NCBI GenBank assembly: GCA_947492745.1
Contig: CANLOE010000024.1
Coordinates: 1 to 64,000 of the forward strand
From: an uncultured Cyclobacteriaceae bacterium
GTDB taxonomy: Bacteria > Bacteroidota > Bacteroidia > Cytophagales > Cyclobacteriaceae
Direction: 5' to 3'
Length of the DNA stretch: 64,000 bases
Below, in pieces: positions 54,388 through 62,912 of the stretch. A program made the translations under genes and the position numbers. The notes below the pieces were generated by a model, which made no database searches, was not told where the DNA came from, and saw only the letters and a program-made list of their open reading frames with translations. The number at the start of each line of letters is the position of its first letter. Position 1 is the stretch's first letter.

Positions 54388-55740
54388 ATGAAGTCCAATA
54401 CCGGTTTTGCCCTGAATGCGGCGGCTATAGATAAAGATATAGAATGGTTTTTCGAATTTGCAGGTCATCGCATCAGCCTATATCAAAACCAAGAGAACAA
54501 TCTGGAAGAGTTGTATACCATCGAACCTCCCACATTTTCTGAGGCAGAGGCCTCTCTACCCTATGTAAGCTTTGTACTACAGCTGACCATCGAGGAAAGA
54601 ATAGTATTGCTCTTGGCCTTTCTGCCCCATATTCGCCCGGAAGCTTTGGATTTTTTTCTGACACGGAACGATCTGGGCCTGATCAGGACCGAATTTGGTG
54701 GTCTGTCAGGTAGCCAGCACCGAGGATTTATCCCTACAGGAGAAACAGCCCTTTTTCTATTATCTGCTAACAACATGATGAAGAGAATCATCAGCGAGCA
54801 TATATTCAGTAAAGAGCATTTTTTCGATTTCAACAATATCCTGCATTTGGGAGAAGTCAAAGAGGGAGAGCCACGTTTGAGCGGGGCCTTGACTTTGTCC
54901 AAAGAATATTTGTGTCTTTTGACCTTAGGAGAACCCTACCAGCAAGAGTATAGCAAGGACTTTCCTGCCAAACCTATCAGTACTCAATTGGACTGGGAAG
55001 ATTTAGTTCTAGGTTCCGAAACCTTTGATGCGGTGCAGGAAATCGATATATGGCTACAACATGGCGAACAACTATTGGGTGACCCGGATGTAGGAAGAAA
55101 GATAAAAAAAGGATATAGAAGTTTGTTCTACGGACCATCGGGCACGGGCAAGACCCTGACCGCTTGTTTATTGGGGAAGTCCTCTGGGATGGCCGTATAC
55201 CGCATCGATCTCTCTATGGTCGTTTCCAAATATATCGGAGAGACCGAAAAAAACTTGGCAAAGGTCTTCGACATAGCACAAAACAGGAACTGGATACTTT
55301 TTTTCGATGAAGCAGACTCACTCTTTGGGAAAAGAACCCAGACCAGTAGCTCTAACGATCGTTACGCCAATCAGGAGGTATCCTATTTATTACAGCGAAT
55401 AGAGGATTTTCCCGGGGTCATCATCCTCGCCAGTAATTATAAGTCCAATATGGACCAAGCCTTTATGCGAAGGTTTCAGTCCATCATACGATTTCCCATG
55501 CCGAGTGAGAACCTGCGCATGACATTATATAAAAAAGCATTCCAAGGGAAGTATTCCCTTTCGGATGAAATTAACCTCAATGAGGTAGCTCGGAAATACG
55601 AACTCTCTGGGGGCAATATCATCAATGTACTGCGCTACTGCGCAATGATGACTATTAATAACAAGGAAACTATAGTCACTGAAGATAACTTTTTAGAGGG
55701 AATTAGAAAAGAACTCAAAAAGATAGGGAAAACATTATAA
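54388..55740 (+). CDS. AAA+ ATPase of the eCIS-associated type
   Basis: A 450-residue ATPase. N-terminal about 200 residues are a helical adaptor-like region (SNTGFALNAAAIDKDIEWFFE ... GLSGSQHRGFIPTGETALFLL). The AAA+ domain has Walker A GPSGTGKT (about 250), YIGETEKNL pore-like segment, Walker B ILFFDEADSLFGKR (about 305), sensor 1 ILASNYKSN and an arginine-finger-like AFMRRFQ. A short helical C domain follows. This combination is the one found in almost all eCIS clusters (Afp15-like), where the ATPase is thought to aid assembly or cargo handling. I take the ATG at 54388; the frame is open back to a TTG at 54358. It diverges from the DUF4157 gene with a 310-bp spacer. Structural eCIS genes are not in this window. 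Confidence 0.88.
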   Translation: MKSNTGFALNAAAIDKDIEWFFEFAGHRISLYQNQENNLEELYTIEPPTFSEAEASLPYVSFVLQLTIEERIVLLLAFLPHIRPEALDFFLTRNDLGLIRTEFGGLSGSQHRGFIPTGETALFLLSANNMMKRIISEHIFSKEHFFDFNNILHLGEVKEGEPRLSGALTLSKEYLCLLTLGEPYQQEYSKDFPAKPISTQLDWEDLVLGSETFDAVQEIDIWLQHGEQLLGDPDVGRKIKKGYRSLFYGPSGTGKTLTACLLGKSSGMAVYRIDLSMVVSKYIGETEKNLAKVFDIAQNRNWILFFDEADSLFGKRTQTSSSNDRYANQEVSYLLQRIEDFPGVIILASNYKSNMDQAFMRRFQSIIRFPMPSENLRMTLYKKAFQGKYSLSDEINLNEVARKYELSGGNIINVLRYCAMMTINNKETIVTEDNFLEGIRKELKKIGKTL

Positions 55741-55884
55741 TATTTATTTTTCAGCATTTAATTGAATTTTAAGTAAAGATAACGGAAATTGTAAGAAATT
55801 TTTTCGGTAATCAGGTCAACAGAAGGTTTCGTATCGTCTATGCTCTGATTATGCCTACGATATCCGATTGAAACGGAGATATTC

Positions 55885-58800
55885 ATGCAAAAAAACAAGG
55901 AAAGAACTGTATTTTCAGCTCAGGTCATAAAGTTTGTATTCTTAGTCGTCTGGGGCATCTTCATCGGTGCCGCATTGGCTTTTTACGATCTGGGTGCAAT
56001 AAGTCTGTTCATCGATACTTTCGGAGCAGCAGGCTTGCCCAAGGCATTTCTCCTTTCCGGATTGTTGGGTATGATTATCTTGAGTATCTATGCCTTTCAG
56101 CGTAACCGCTATGCGTATACGATGGTGGCACTCGTCTGTTACTCGGTGATATCCTTTGGTTATTTTGTCATCTATTATGGCATGGACCATTTCAATAAGC
56201 CCAAGTATATTTATTTTGCCTTTGTTTTCGCTATTCCCGCGCATTTGTTGATCATAGGCAACTTTCAGCGCATGCACAACTTTCTTTTTGGTAACCAAGA
56301 AGTAAGGAAGTTGGGACAGTGGTCCAACATCGGAATAGTTCTATCCTCTATCACCGTTTTCTATTGCGCACACTTATTGCAGGTAAATCTGAACTTGAGG
56401 GTTGCTCAGTTCATACTCTTGGGTGGTGCGTTTCTGACTATAGCCACAGTACTGCTCTTGGTAGCTACGACCAATATACAAGTATTGAAAGAACTGACTG
56501 TAAGTGCACAATATATCAATGCCAAAAACAATTATTCGAAACTATACAATAACAGGTATGTCCGATTGCTGCTGCTATTCTCCGTAAGCATCGTTATTCC
56601 TTTACTATTTATTGATTTTTATTTTTTCAGGGCCGTCGAGCAAAATTATGAAGGCCTGAATGCATTGGTCAATTTCCTGGCCCAGTTTTGGGGCATTTCT
56701 CTAACAGTGGGACTCTTTGTTCATTTTGTTATCTATAATTTCATCCTCAACAAGTACGGTCTTAAGGTCGCCCTTCTTGTCCTTCCGGTAGCTATTGTGC
56801 TACTGTCCGGTCTATGTATATGGATAGGTTCCTATTTTGGGCACACTCCCGGTACGACCACATTTTACATCTTCTTTATTGTGGTCTGTAGCATACAACT
56901 GATCAGCAGTCGCCTAAAAGAGAATCTGATGCTGCCCGCCTTACGCTATTATTTTCTCCCTATCCCTGAGATGCTACGGCATGACACCATTATCAAAGTC
57001 ATCGGTGTAGGTCAGCAATTAGCCACTGCCCTTGGCGCGGTCCTGCTTTTGCTGTTCACAACGGTCATACCTTGGAACCCTTTGTATTATGCTATTTTGC
57101 TGATTGTAATGGCCGTTACGTGCACCATTATTGTCTTTAAAATCTATGCTGCCTACAGGGAAGTCCTCAAAGAAACCTTGGACAAACAACAAATCGTCAA
57201 AGCCGATCAAGCGCGCTTGAGTTATGTGGGTATGCTGGCAGATAGTGCCAAACTGATCGCTACGGCCAAACTCCCTCCACACTTGAATATCATCAACCTA
57301 TTGGACCCTGTCATCTACAAGTCGGCAGTGCTGTCACTGATCGATCATGAGAACGATGCAGCGCAGGCCATTGCCCTAAAGCAAGCCAACAAGCTATGCC
57401 TTTTAGAGGCTATTCCTGTATTGAAGGGGATAATGCTACTGAAATATTTCAACGTACTCAAAAATAGAGACCTCATCCTAGATACTTACGACAAACTACG
57501 CGGAGCCGAGTTTCGATTGGAAAAGTTGAGATATATAGAACAGTTGACCTATTCCAAACTGATCAATGAGCGGGTATTCGGAGCTTCCCTGACCCGCTAT
57601 GCCGACGAAGACATCAAACCCAAACTACTCAATAAGCTCTTTAGAGACCCTATCAGTCGAGTAAGATACTACGCTGCCGCTGCCGCTGCCGGTTCCAATG
57701 ATGAGGGAATGCTCAAAAACCTCACGGAGATGCTGGCCGATTCGCGCTACAGCAATGCAGCGGTTGCCGCCATATCGAATACAGGTGTAGCAGTACTGCC
57801 CGTATTGGAGTCCGCCTTTAATCAAACAGGACAATTGGAAAAAATACAGTTGCGCATCATACAGATTTTCGGGAGCGTAGGTACAAAAGAGGCTGTGGAG
57901 TTATTGTTGAAAAAACTGGACCTGCCCAACCAGAACATCATATCGGGTGCACTGGTAGCACTGAGCCGGTCGGGTTATAATGTAAAACAGGATAAAGCAC
58001 TTAGTATCAAAAGGGAGCTAGAAGAGGTATGTAGCACCGTAGTATGGAACATGTCCGCTTTTCTGGACTTGAAACGGACCAATACCAATAGCCTTTTGAT
58101 AGCGGCGATGAAAGCGGAGATTACCAACAACTACCAGACCATATTCCAACTGTTGGCACTTCTTTATGAGCCAAAGTCCGTGGAACTGGTCGAAAAGAAC
58201 ATCAATAGTGGTAATACGGACCAATCGGACTTTGCTTCCGAGTTGTTGGACATTTTGGTGGAAGAAGAGTTGAAGTCCTATCTACTTCCCGTTCTGAACG
58301 TATCTTCTTACAGCGATAAAGTCAAAAAGCTGCAATATGTGATGCCGACAACCCCGATGAAGAAAAAAGAGGTCCTATACAATCTCATTCAGAGAGATTA
58401 CAAGAAAACCAATCGCTGGACCAAGGCCTGTGCCATCAGTGACCTGAAAAGTTTCAATGCCCAAGAAGATCATGAGATATTTGCCGCCAATCTGGTCAAC
58501 CCTGATATCATGTTGCGCGAGATTGCGGCCAGGGCATATCACGGCCTGAGCCAGAATAGCTTCGATGAGTTTATGGAAAGGGACAAATATCAAAAGGAAT
58601 ATGCAGAACAAGCGCTGAAACTCATCGAAATGGAACAAGGTAAGGGCATCGAGCACTTGAGAGATAGCCCTAGAATCAATATCGACATCGTTAAATTTCT
58701 GACCGAGATTGAGCCATTGAAGGCCATTCCCGGACTGGTCCTCTCCGAGATATCAAAATTGACGACCGTCAAGTATATACCCAAAGAAAGTACTATAGGA

Positions 58801-59112
58801 CATTTCTCGCTTACCGAGGAAATGAACTTCGGGTTTATCTACAAAGGGAGTGTCAGACTGGAAAAAGAAGGGGAATGGGTAGCTGATTTTAGTGAAAACA
58901 GTTTCATGCAAAATTATGATTTGATCAATACTGTGGAAGGCAACTATCAATTAGTGGCCGTTGAGGACTGCATTATCTATACCATTAAGCGAGCGGATTT
59001 CAATGAATTATGCTCATTCCATAACGCTATACCCAAAGCTCTGCTCCTAAGCAAGACTGCTCAAATGCCTGTTAAAAGTAATAGGATGAGTAGAACATTG
59101 GAAGAAGTATGA
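55885..59112 (+). CDS. Nucleotide-transporter-like membrane protein with HEAT repeats and cNMP-like domain
   Basis: A 1075-residue protein in three parts. Residues about 15-430 form about 12 transmembrane helices (KFVFLVVWGIFIGAALAFYDLG first; PALRYYFLPIPEMLRHDTIIKVIGVGQQ between late helices) resembling ATP/ADP translocase (NTT)-type carriers. Residues about 470-930 form helical repeats of HEAT type (RVRYYAAAAAAGSNDEGMLKNL, KLDLPNQNIISGALVALSRSGY, IMLREIAARAYHGLSQ). The last about 130 residues (YIPKESTIGHFSLTEEMNFGFIYKGSVRLEKEGEW ... EDCIIYTIKRADFNEL) fold like a cyclic-nucleotide-binding jelly roll, without the canonical phosphate-binding GE...R-A motif, so it may not bind cNMP. It follows the AAA+ gene on the same strand after 144 bp. 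Function unknown; a membrane sensor or scaffold linked to the injection system is an inference. Confidence 0.82.
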   Translation: MQKNKERTVFSAQVIKFVFLVVWGIFIGAALAFYDLGAISLFIDTFGAAGLPKAFLLSGLLGMIILSIYAFQRNRYAYTMVALVCYSVISFGYFVIYYGMDHFNKPKYIYFAFVFAIPAHLLIIGNFQRMHNFLFGNQEVRKLGQWSNIGIVLSSITVFYCAHLLQVNLNLRVAQFILLGGAFLTIATVLLLVATTNIQVLKELTVSAQYINAKNNYSKLYNNRYVRLLLLFSVSIVIPLLFIDFYFFRAVEQNYEGLNALVNFLAQFWGISLTVGLFVHFVIYNFILNKYGLKVALLVLPVAIVLLSGLCIWIGSYFGHTPGTTTFYIFFIVVCSIQLISSRLKENLMLPALRYYFLPIPEMLRHDTIIKVIGVGQQLATALGAVLLLLFTTVIPWNPLYYAILLIVMAVTCTIIVFKIYAAYREVLKETLDKQQIVKADQARLSYVGMLADSAKLIATAKLPPHLNIINLLDPVIYKSAVLSLIDHENDAAQAIALKQANKLCLLEAIPVLKGIMLLKYFNVLKNRDLILDTYDKLRGAEFRLEKLRYIEQLTYSKLINERVFGASLTRYADEDIKPKLLNKLFRDPISRVRYYAAAAAAGSNDEGMLKNLTEMLADSRYSNAAVAAISNTGVAVLPVLESAFNQTGQLEKIQLRIIQIFGSVGTKEAVELLLKKLDLPNQNIISGALVALSRSGYNVKQDKALSIKRELEEVCSTVVWNMSAFLDLKRTNTNSLLIAAMKAEITNNYQTIFQLLALLYEPKSVELVEKNINSGNTDQSDFASELLDILVEEELKSYLLPVLNVSSYSDKVKKLQYVMPTTPMKKKEVLYNLIQRDYKKTNRWTKACAISDLKSFNAQEDHEIFAANLVNPDIMLREIAARAYHGLSQNSFDEFMERDKYQKEYAEQALKLIEMEQGKGIEHLRDSPRINIDIVKFLTEIEPLKAIPGLVLSEISKLTTVKYIPKESTIGHFSLTEEMNFGFIYKGSVRLEKEGEWVADFSENSFMQNYDLINTVEGNYQLVAVEDCIIYTIKRADFNELCSFHNAIPKALLLSKTAQMPVKSNRMSRTLEEV

Positions 59113-59443
59113 AGCGAGGATATTACATTTTATTAGTATAGAATACTGTTTATAAAGGTATTATCCCGAATTTGTTATCGCTTATTTTGAATAAGACCGA
59201 GCGCTGATAATGCCCTGAGGACTTGGCCAGCGAAAGAGCCGACCTACAGCGTGAAAGATGAACAAAGATAACAGCTCTATCTGCAAAGGTTTCAGCGAAA
59301 TTAATCGCTGAAAGAAGTACATATAGCGATGAGCATGATCAATGAAAGCAAAAGCTTATGGAGAATGATATTGTATGCAAATTCCATGTGGACATTAGAT
59401 TCGAATTATGGATTGGTTCACCTTTGTATCTGTTTTGACAGTT
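59113..59443. other. Spacer with a 24-bp hairpin
   Basis: No gene recognised. TTTCAGCGA-aattaa-TCGCTGAAA at 59290-59313 is a perfect 9-bp stem without an adjoining T-run. A frame at 59329-59565 enters the downstream repeat and is not supported. Confidence 0.45.
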
Positions 59444-59620
59444 TCGTAAATACGCTGTATTTGGAGCTTCGTTATGAGCACTTAAAATCCAAAAAATCAG
59501 TGTGTTTTCTTGGATTCAGCGCAGCACCGTTACGGTCAAATCAAAAAACACATACATTTTACTGATTCGCAGCAGTTTACTCCGTAATAGAAAGACTATT
59601 GCATTATGCGGGTTAAAATC
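59444..59620 (-). repeat. Family B-related element, subfamily copy B9
   Basis: Begins GTTTCGTAAATACGC like the copy at 35171 and keeps AGCACTTAA, AAAATCAGTGTG, a central CAGCGCAGC-ACC-GTTACGG hairpin (imperfect) and TTTTACTGATTCGCAG. Its right end reads GCGGGTTAAA. Upstream of the nSTAND gene. Confidence 0.6.
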
Positions 59621-59763
59621 AATATCATCAATACGGAAAGAAAAGACACATTTTCAAAACAGTTTCTAAGGAAGGAATAGAATATTTTCATAACCATTGT
59701 TAGATTCATTATATTAGCGGATAATACACACATACTAAGGCAGTAGGGAATAAATTCAACATT

Positions 59764-62700
59764 ATGGAAGATAACGAATTTTCAATCATCAGTGAAGGTC
59801 TCAACGCCGACTCCAACACTGACAAAGGTCAATTTTTCAACCCATTCCCTGGTTTAAGGCCTTTCCGGTTCGAAGAAAGTCACCTATATTTTGGCAGGGA
59901 AGAGCAAATTGGGGAAGTATTGGATAAATTGATAGAAAATCAGTTTGTTGCCATAATCGGTACTTCCGGAATAGGTAAATCCTCATTTATCAACTGTGGT
60001 ATACTGCCTATACTTTTCAAAGATTACAAAACAGGTGTCAGTTCCAAATGGGAAGTCTTTAATTTCCGACCGGGCAACTCTCCTATTTATAACATGGCCA
60101 AATCATTGACCAAGGACATCGCTGCTACCGAGGTCATCGAAGAAGGGGCGAAAAGTTCGGCGCTGCAAACGACCCATGAGCTGTTGAAACAAAGGATAAG
60201 CGGCTTGGTCTCCGTTGCGGAAGAAAAACATAAAGTTTCCAATAAAAACATACTGATCTACATCGATCAGTTCGAAGAAGTGTTTCGCTATCGCGATAAG
60301 CATAGCACCGAAATCGATGAAGTGAATACCTTTCTCAACCTATTGATTTCCGCTATCAATCAGAGTAAGGTTCCTATCTACATCATCATCACCATGCGCT
60401 CGGACTTTGTGGGAGAATGCGCGCGTTACCCGGAATTCACCGATAAGATAAATGATAGCCAGTTCCTTATACCACAAATGACGCGTGAAGAGCGTCGCAA
60501 AGCTATTATAGGCCCTGTGGAGACTGTCGATGCTACCATTGATGAGGAGCTGGTCAACAAAATACTGACCGATGTAGGAGAAGAAGCAGATGCACTCCCC
60601 GTGATGCAGCATGCCATGATGCGTACCTATGATTACTGGGCAAGGAACAGTTTCAGTAATGATGTCATCGGATTCTCACAGTACGAAGCTATTGGTGGCA
60701 TGGAAAAGGCCCTTTCTGTCCATGCCAACGAAGCTTTTTATGAATTGAGCGAATCGCAACAGGTACTGTGCGAAAAGATATTCAAGACCATCACTGAAAA
60801 AGGTGATGGAGGGCGTGGTACCCGTAGACCTACCCGACTGATAGATATAGCGACCATAACAGGCGCCGATATCGAGGAGGTCCAAGCTATTGTAGAACAC
60901 TTCCGGGCACCGGGCAGAACCTTACTCATGCCGCCTTACACAGTAGCCATTGATGAGGAGAGTATGATCGATATATCACATGAAAGCCTGATGCGGATAT
61001 GGACTAATCTGAGGGAGTGGGTAGACGATGAATTTGAGTCGGCAAAACTGTACCTAAGGCTCTGTGAAGCTGCGGAGATGCACCAGCTCGGAAAAGCCGG
61101 CCTGTGGAGGCCGCCGGATCTGCAAATAGCATTATCTTGGCTTGAATCCCATAAACCATCCCTAACTTGGGGTCTGCGCTATAATCCCGGCTATGAACGG
61201 GCCATTATGTTCCTAGACTATAGCAAAAAGGAATATGAAAAAGAACAGATCAATAAACAGAAGATACAAAAGCGACGCCTTTTTATAGCCAAGCTCATTT
61301 CAGCTTTAGCGGGTATAGGTCTTTTGATCATGTTCGGATTCTACCTCTATGGTCTTAAGCAAGGTATCGTCGCCAAGGAAGAGGCTGCCAAAGCGGAAAT
61401 CGCACGAAAAGAAGCTGTTCAAAGTGCCGAAGAGGCACTGTTGAGTAAAGAAGAAGCTGAACGCGAACGTCATAATGCAGAGATTGCTGCTGAAGAAGCT
61501 GAGGAAAGTGCGCGTATCGCTCGAAACCAGAAATTACTGGCGGAAATCGCCAAGGACAGTGCCGAAGCCGCAAGAAGAGACGCCATCGCCTCACAGGAAA
61601 TTGCCGTTCAAGAAAAGGAAAAGGCCGATAAATTGAGAATGCTGTCCATCTCCAGATCGATGGCCATCAAATCCTTACAGATGACCGACTCTACACGGCA
61701 GGGACTTGTGGCGCAACAAGCCTATATCTTCAACAAAAGAAGTGATGGCAATGATTTGGATCCTGATATCTATAACGGGCTTTATTATGCGCTGAAAACA
61801 CTGAAAGGCGATGAGCATAACAAACTTAATGGACATAAGGATAATGTTAGGGTCATCGTTAAAGGACCTGGCAATAAAATCTATACAACAGGTAGCGATG
61901 GACAGATCCTATCATGGAACCTGAACGCTCCCGATATAGCGGCTACGAACATTAGCCCAAGTGAGGAAGGAAAGATACATAAATCCATGGCCATCAGCCC
62001 TAACAAAAGATGGCTTGCCGTTGGCGGTGATTACGGTTATATACAGGTATTCGATCTGACAGAGGCAAACCCTAAGCCTACATTACTCCAAGGAAGCGCT
62101 ATCAGCTCGGTTTGGCACCTCAGCTTCGGTACCGATAACACTAAGTTGATTTCTGTTGGGCAGCAAAAACGTATTCTCCAATGGGATGTGGCCCAAGGAG
62201 CCAATGGCGCTCCTAAAGAAATAGCAAAAAGTAATATGAAAATCAATGCTATTGCTGTCAGTCCTAATGGTAATAAAATAGCCGCAGCGCAAAACGATGG
62301 ATTAGTAACACTCTATGATGCGTTTTCGGGCGCACAACTGGCCGCGTACCAGTCGTTGAGTAGAATAGGCTTCCCATCCGTGACTTTCAGCCCTGACGGG
62401 AAGAGTATTGCAGCTGGGGATGAACAAGGTTTGGTCTATTACTGGAGGGATGTGAACTTCACCGATACGCCCATCATCTTCAGAGGACACAAAGCTTGGG
62501 TCAATAACCTCAGATTCAGTAGTGATGGCAACATGTTGGCCAGCGGAAGCTGGGATAGAAGTATCCGGATATGGAATCCTAAAAACCCAAGTTCGCAGCC
62601 TGTCATTATGAGCGATCATAAGGACTGGGTCGTCGCTATGGAATTCAGCCCCGATGGGAAGTACCTGATTTCGGGCTGTAAAGACAATATTATCCGTCTA

Positions 62701-62859
62701 TGGCCTACAAACATAGAAATGATGGCACAAGAAATCTGTCCTCTACTGTCAGAGAGAGGAAGAGAAAAAATGACCTCAACGGAATGGTACGATTATGTCG
62801 CCAAACAAGGTGTGCTTTATGAAAACACCTGCGATGAATATCAACGATTGAATCAATAA
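59764..62859 (+). CDS. nSTAND1 NTPase - transmembrane - WD40 signalling protein
   Basis: A 1031-residue protein. It opens with the nSTAND1 entry motif FNPFPGLRPFRFEESHLYFGRE (about 23-45), then P-loop GTSGIGKSS (about 66), Walker B ILIYIDQFEEVF (about 163), and ITMRSDFVGECARYPEF, with a winged-helix-like tail (DISHESLMRIW). A single transmembrane helix lies at about 505-527 (LISALAGIGLLIMFGFYLYG), an Ala/Glu-rich coiled coil at about 530-640, and WD40 repeats at about 690-1005 (KLNGHKDNVRVIV, FRGHKAWVNNLRFSSDGNMLASGSWDRSIRIWNP, SDHKDWVVAMEFSPDGKYLISGCKDNIIRLW). STAND proteins are signal-triggered oligomerising NTPases. Here the NTPase is cytosolic and the WD40 propeller periplasmic, or the reverse. 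No effector domain is fused, so a partner is needed. Confidence 0.9.
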   Translation: MEDNEFSIISEGLNADSNTDKGQFFNPFPGLRPFRFEESHLYFGREEQIGEVLDKLIENQFVAIIGTSGIGKSSFINCGILPILFKDYKTGVSSKWEVFNFRPGNSPIYNMAKSLTKDIAATEVIEEGAKSSALQTTHELLKQRISGLVSVAEEKHKVSNKNILIYIDQFEEVFRYRDKHSTEIDEVNTFLNLLISAINQSKVPIYIIITMRSDFVGECARYPEFTDKINDSQFLIPQMTREERRKAIIGPVETVDATIDEELVNKILTDVGEEADALPVMQHAMMRTYDYWARNSFSNDVIGFSQYEAIGGMEKALSVHANEAFYELSESQQVLCEKIFKTITEKGDGGRGTRRPTRLIDIATITGADIEEVQAIVEHFRAPGRTLLMPPYTVAIDEESMIDISHESLMRIWTNLREWVDDEFESAKLYLRLCEAAEMHQLGKAGLWRPPDLQIALSWLESHKPSLTWGLRYNPGYERAIMFLDYSKKEYEKEQINKQKIQKRRLFIAKLISALAGIGLLIMFGFYLYGLKQGIVAKEEAAKAEIARKEAVQSAEEALLSKEEAERERHNAEIAAEEAEESARIARNQKLLAEIAKDSAEAARRDAIASQEIAVQEKEKADKLRMLSISRSMAIKSLQMTDSTRQGLVAQQAYIFNKRSDGNDLDPDIYNGLYYALKTLKGDEHNKLNGHKDNVRVIVKGPGNKIYTTGSDGQILSWNLNAPDIAATNISPSEEGKIHKSMAISPNKRWLAVGGDYGYIQVFDLTEANPKPTLLQGSAISSVWHLSFGTDNTKLISVGQQKRILQWDVAQGANGAPKEIAKSNMKINAIAVSPNGNKIAAAQNDGLVTLYDAFSGAQLAAYQSLSRIGFPSVTFSPDGKSIAAGDEQGLVYYWRDVNFTDTPIIFRGHKAWVNNLRFSSDGNMLASGSWDRSIRIWNPKNPSSQPVIMSDHKDWVVAMEFSPDGKYLISGCKDNIIRLWPTNIEMMAQEICPLLSERGREKMTSTEWYDYVAKQGVLYENTCDEYQRLNQ

Positions 62860-62912
62860 TGATCCTCTTCGGAGTAAAAAACAATGTTCTTAATGGATAA
62901 GCCTTAACCATC

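Noticed and set aside
59329-59565. Plus-strand frame of 78 codons upstream of the nSTAND gene
   Set aside because: Its second half is repeat B9 sequence; no gene-like features.
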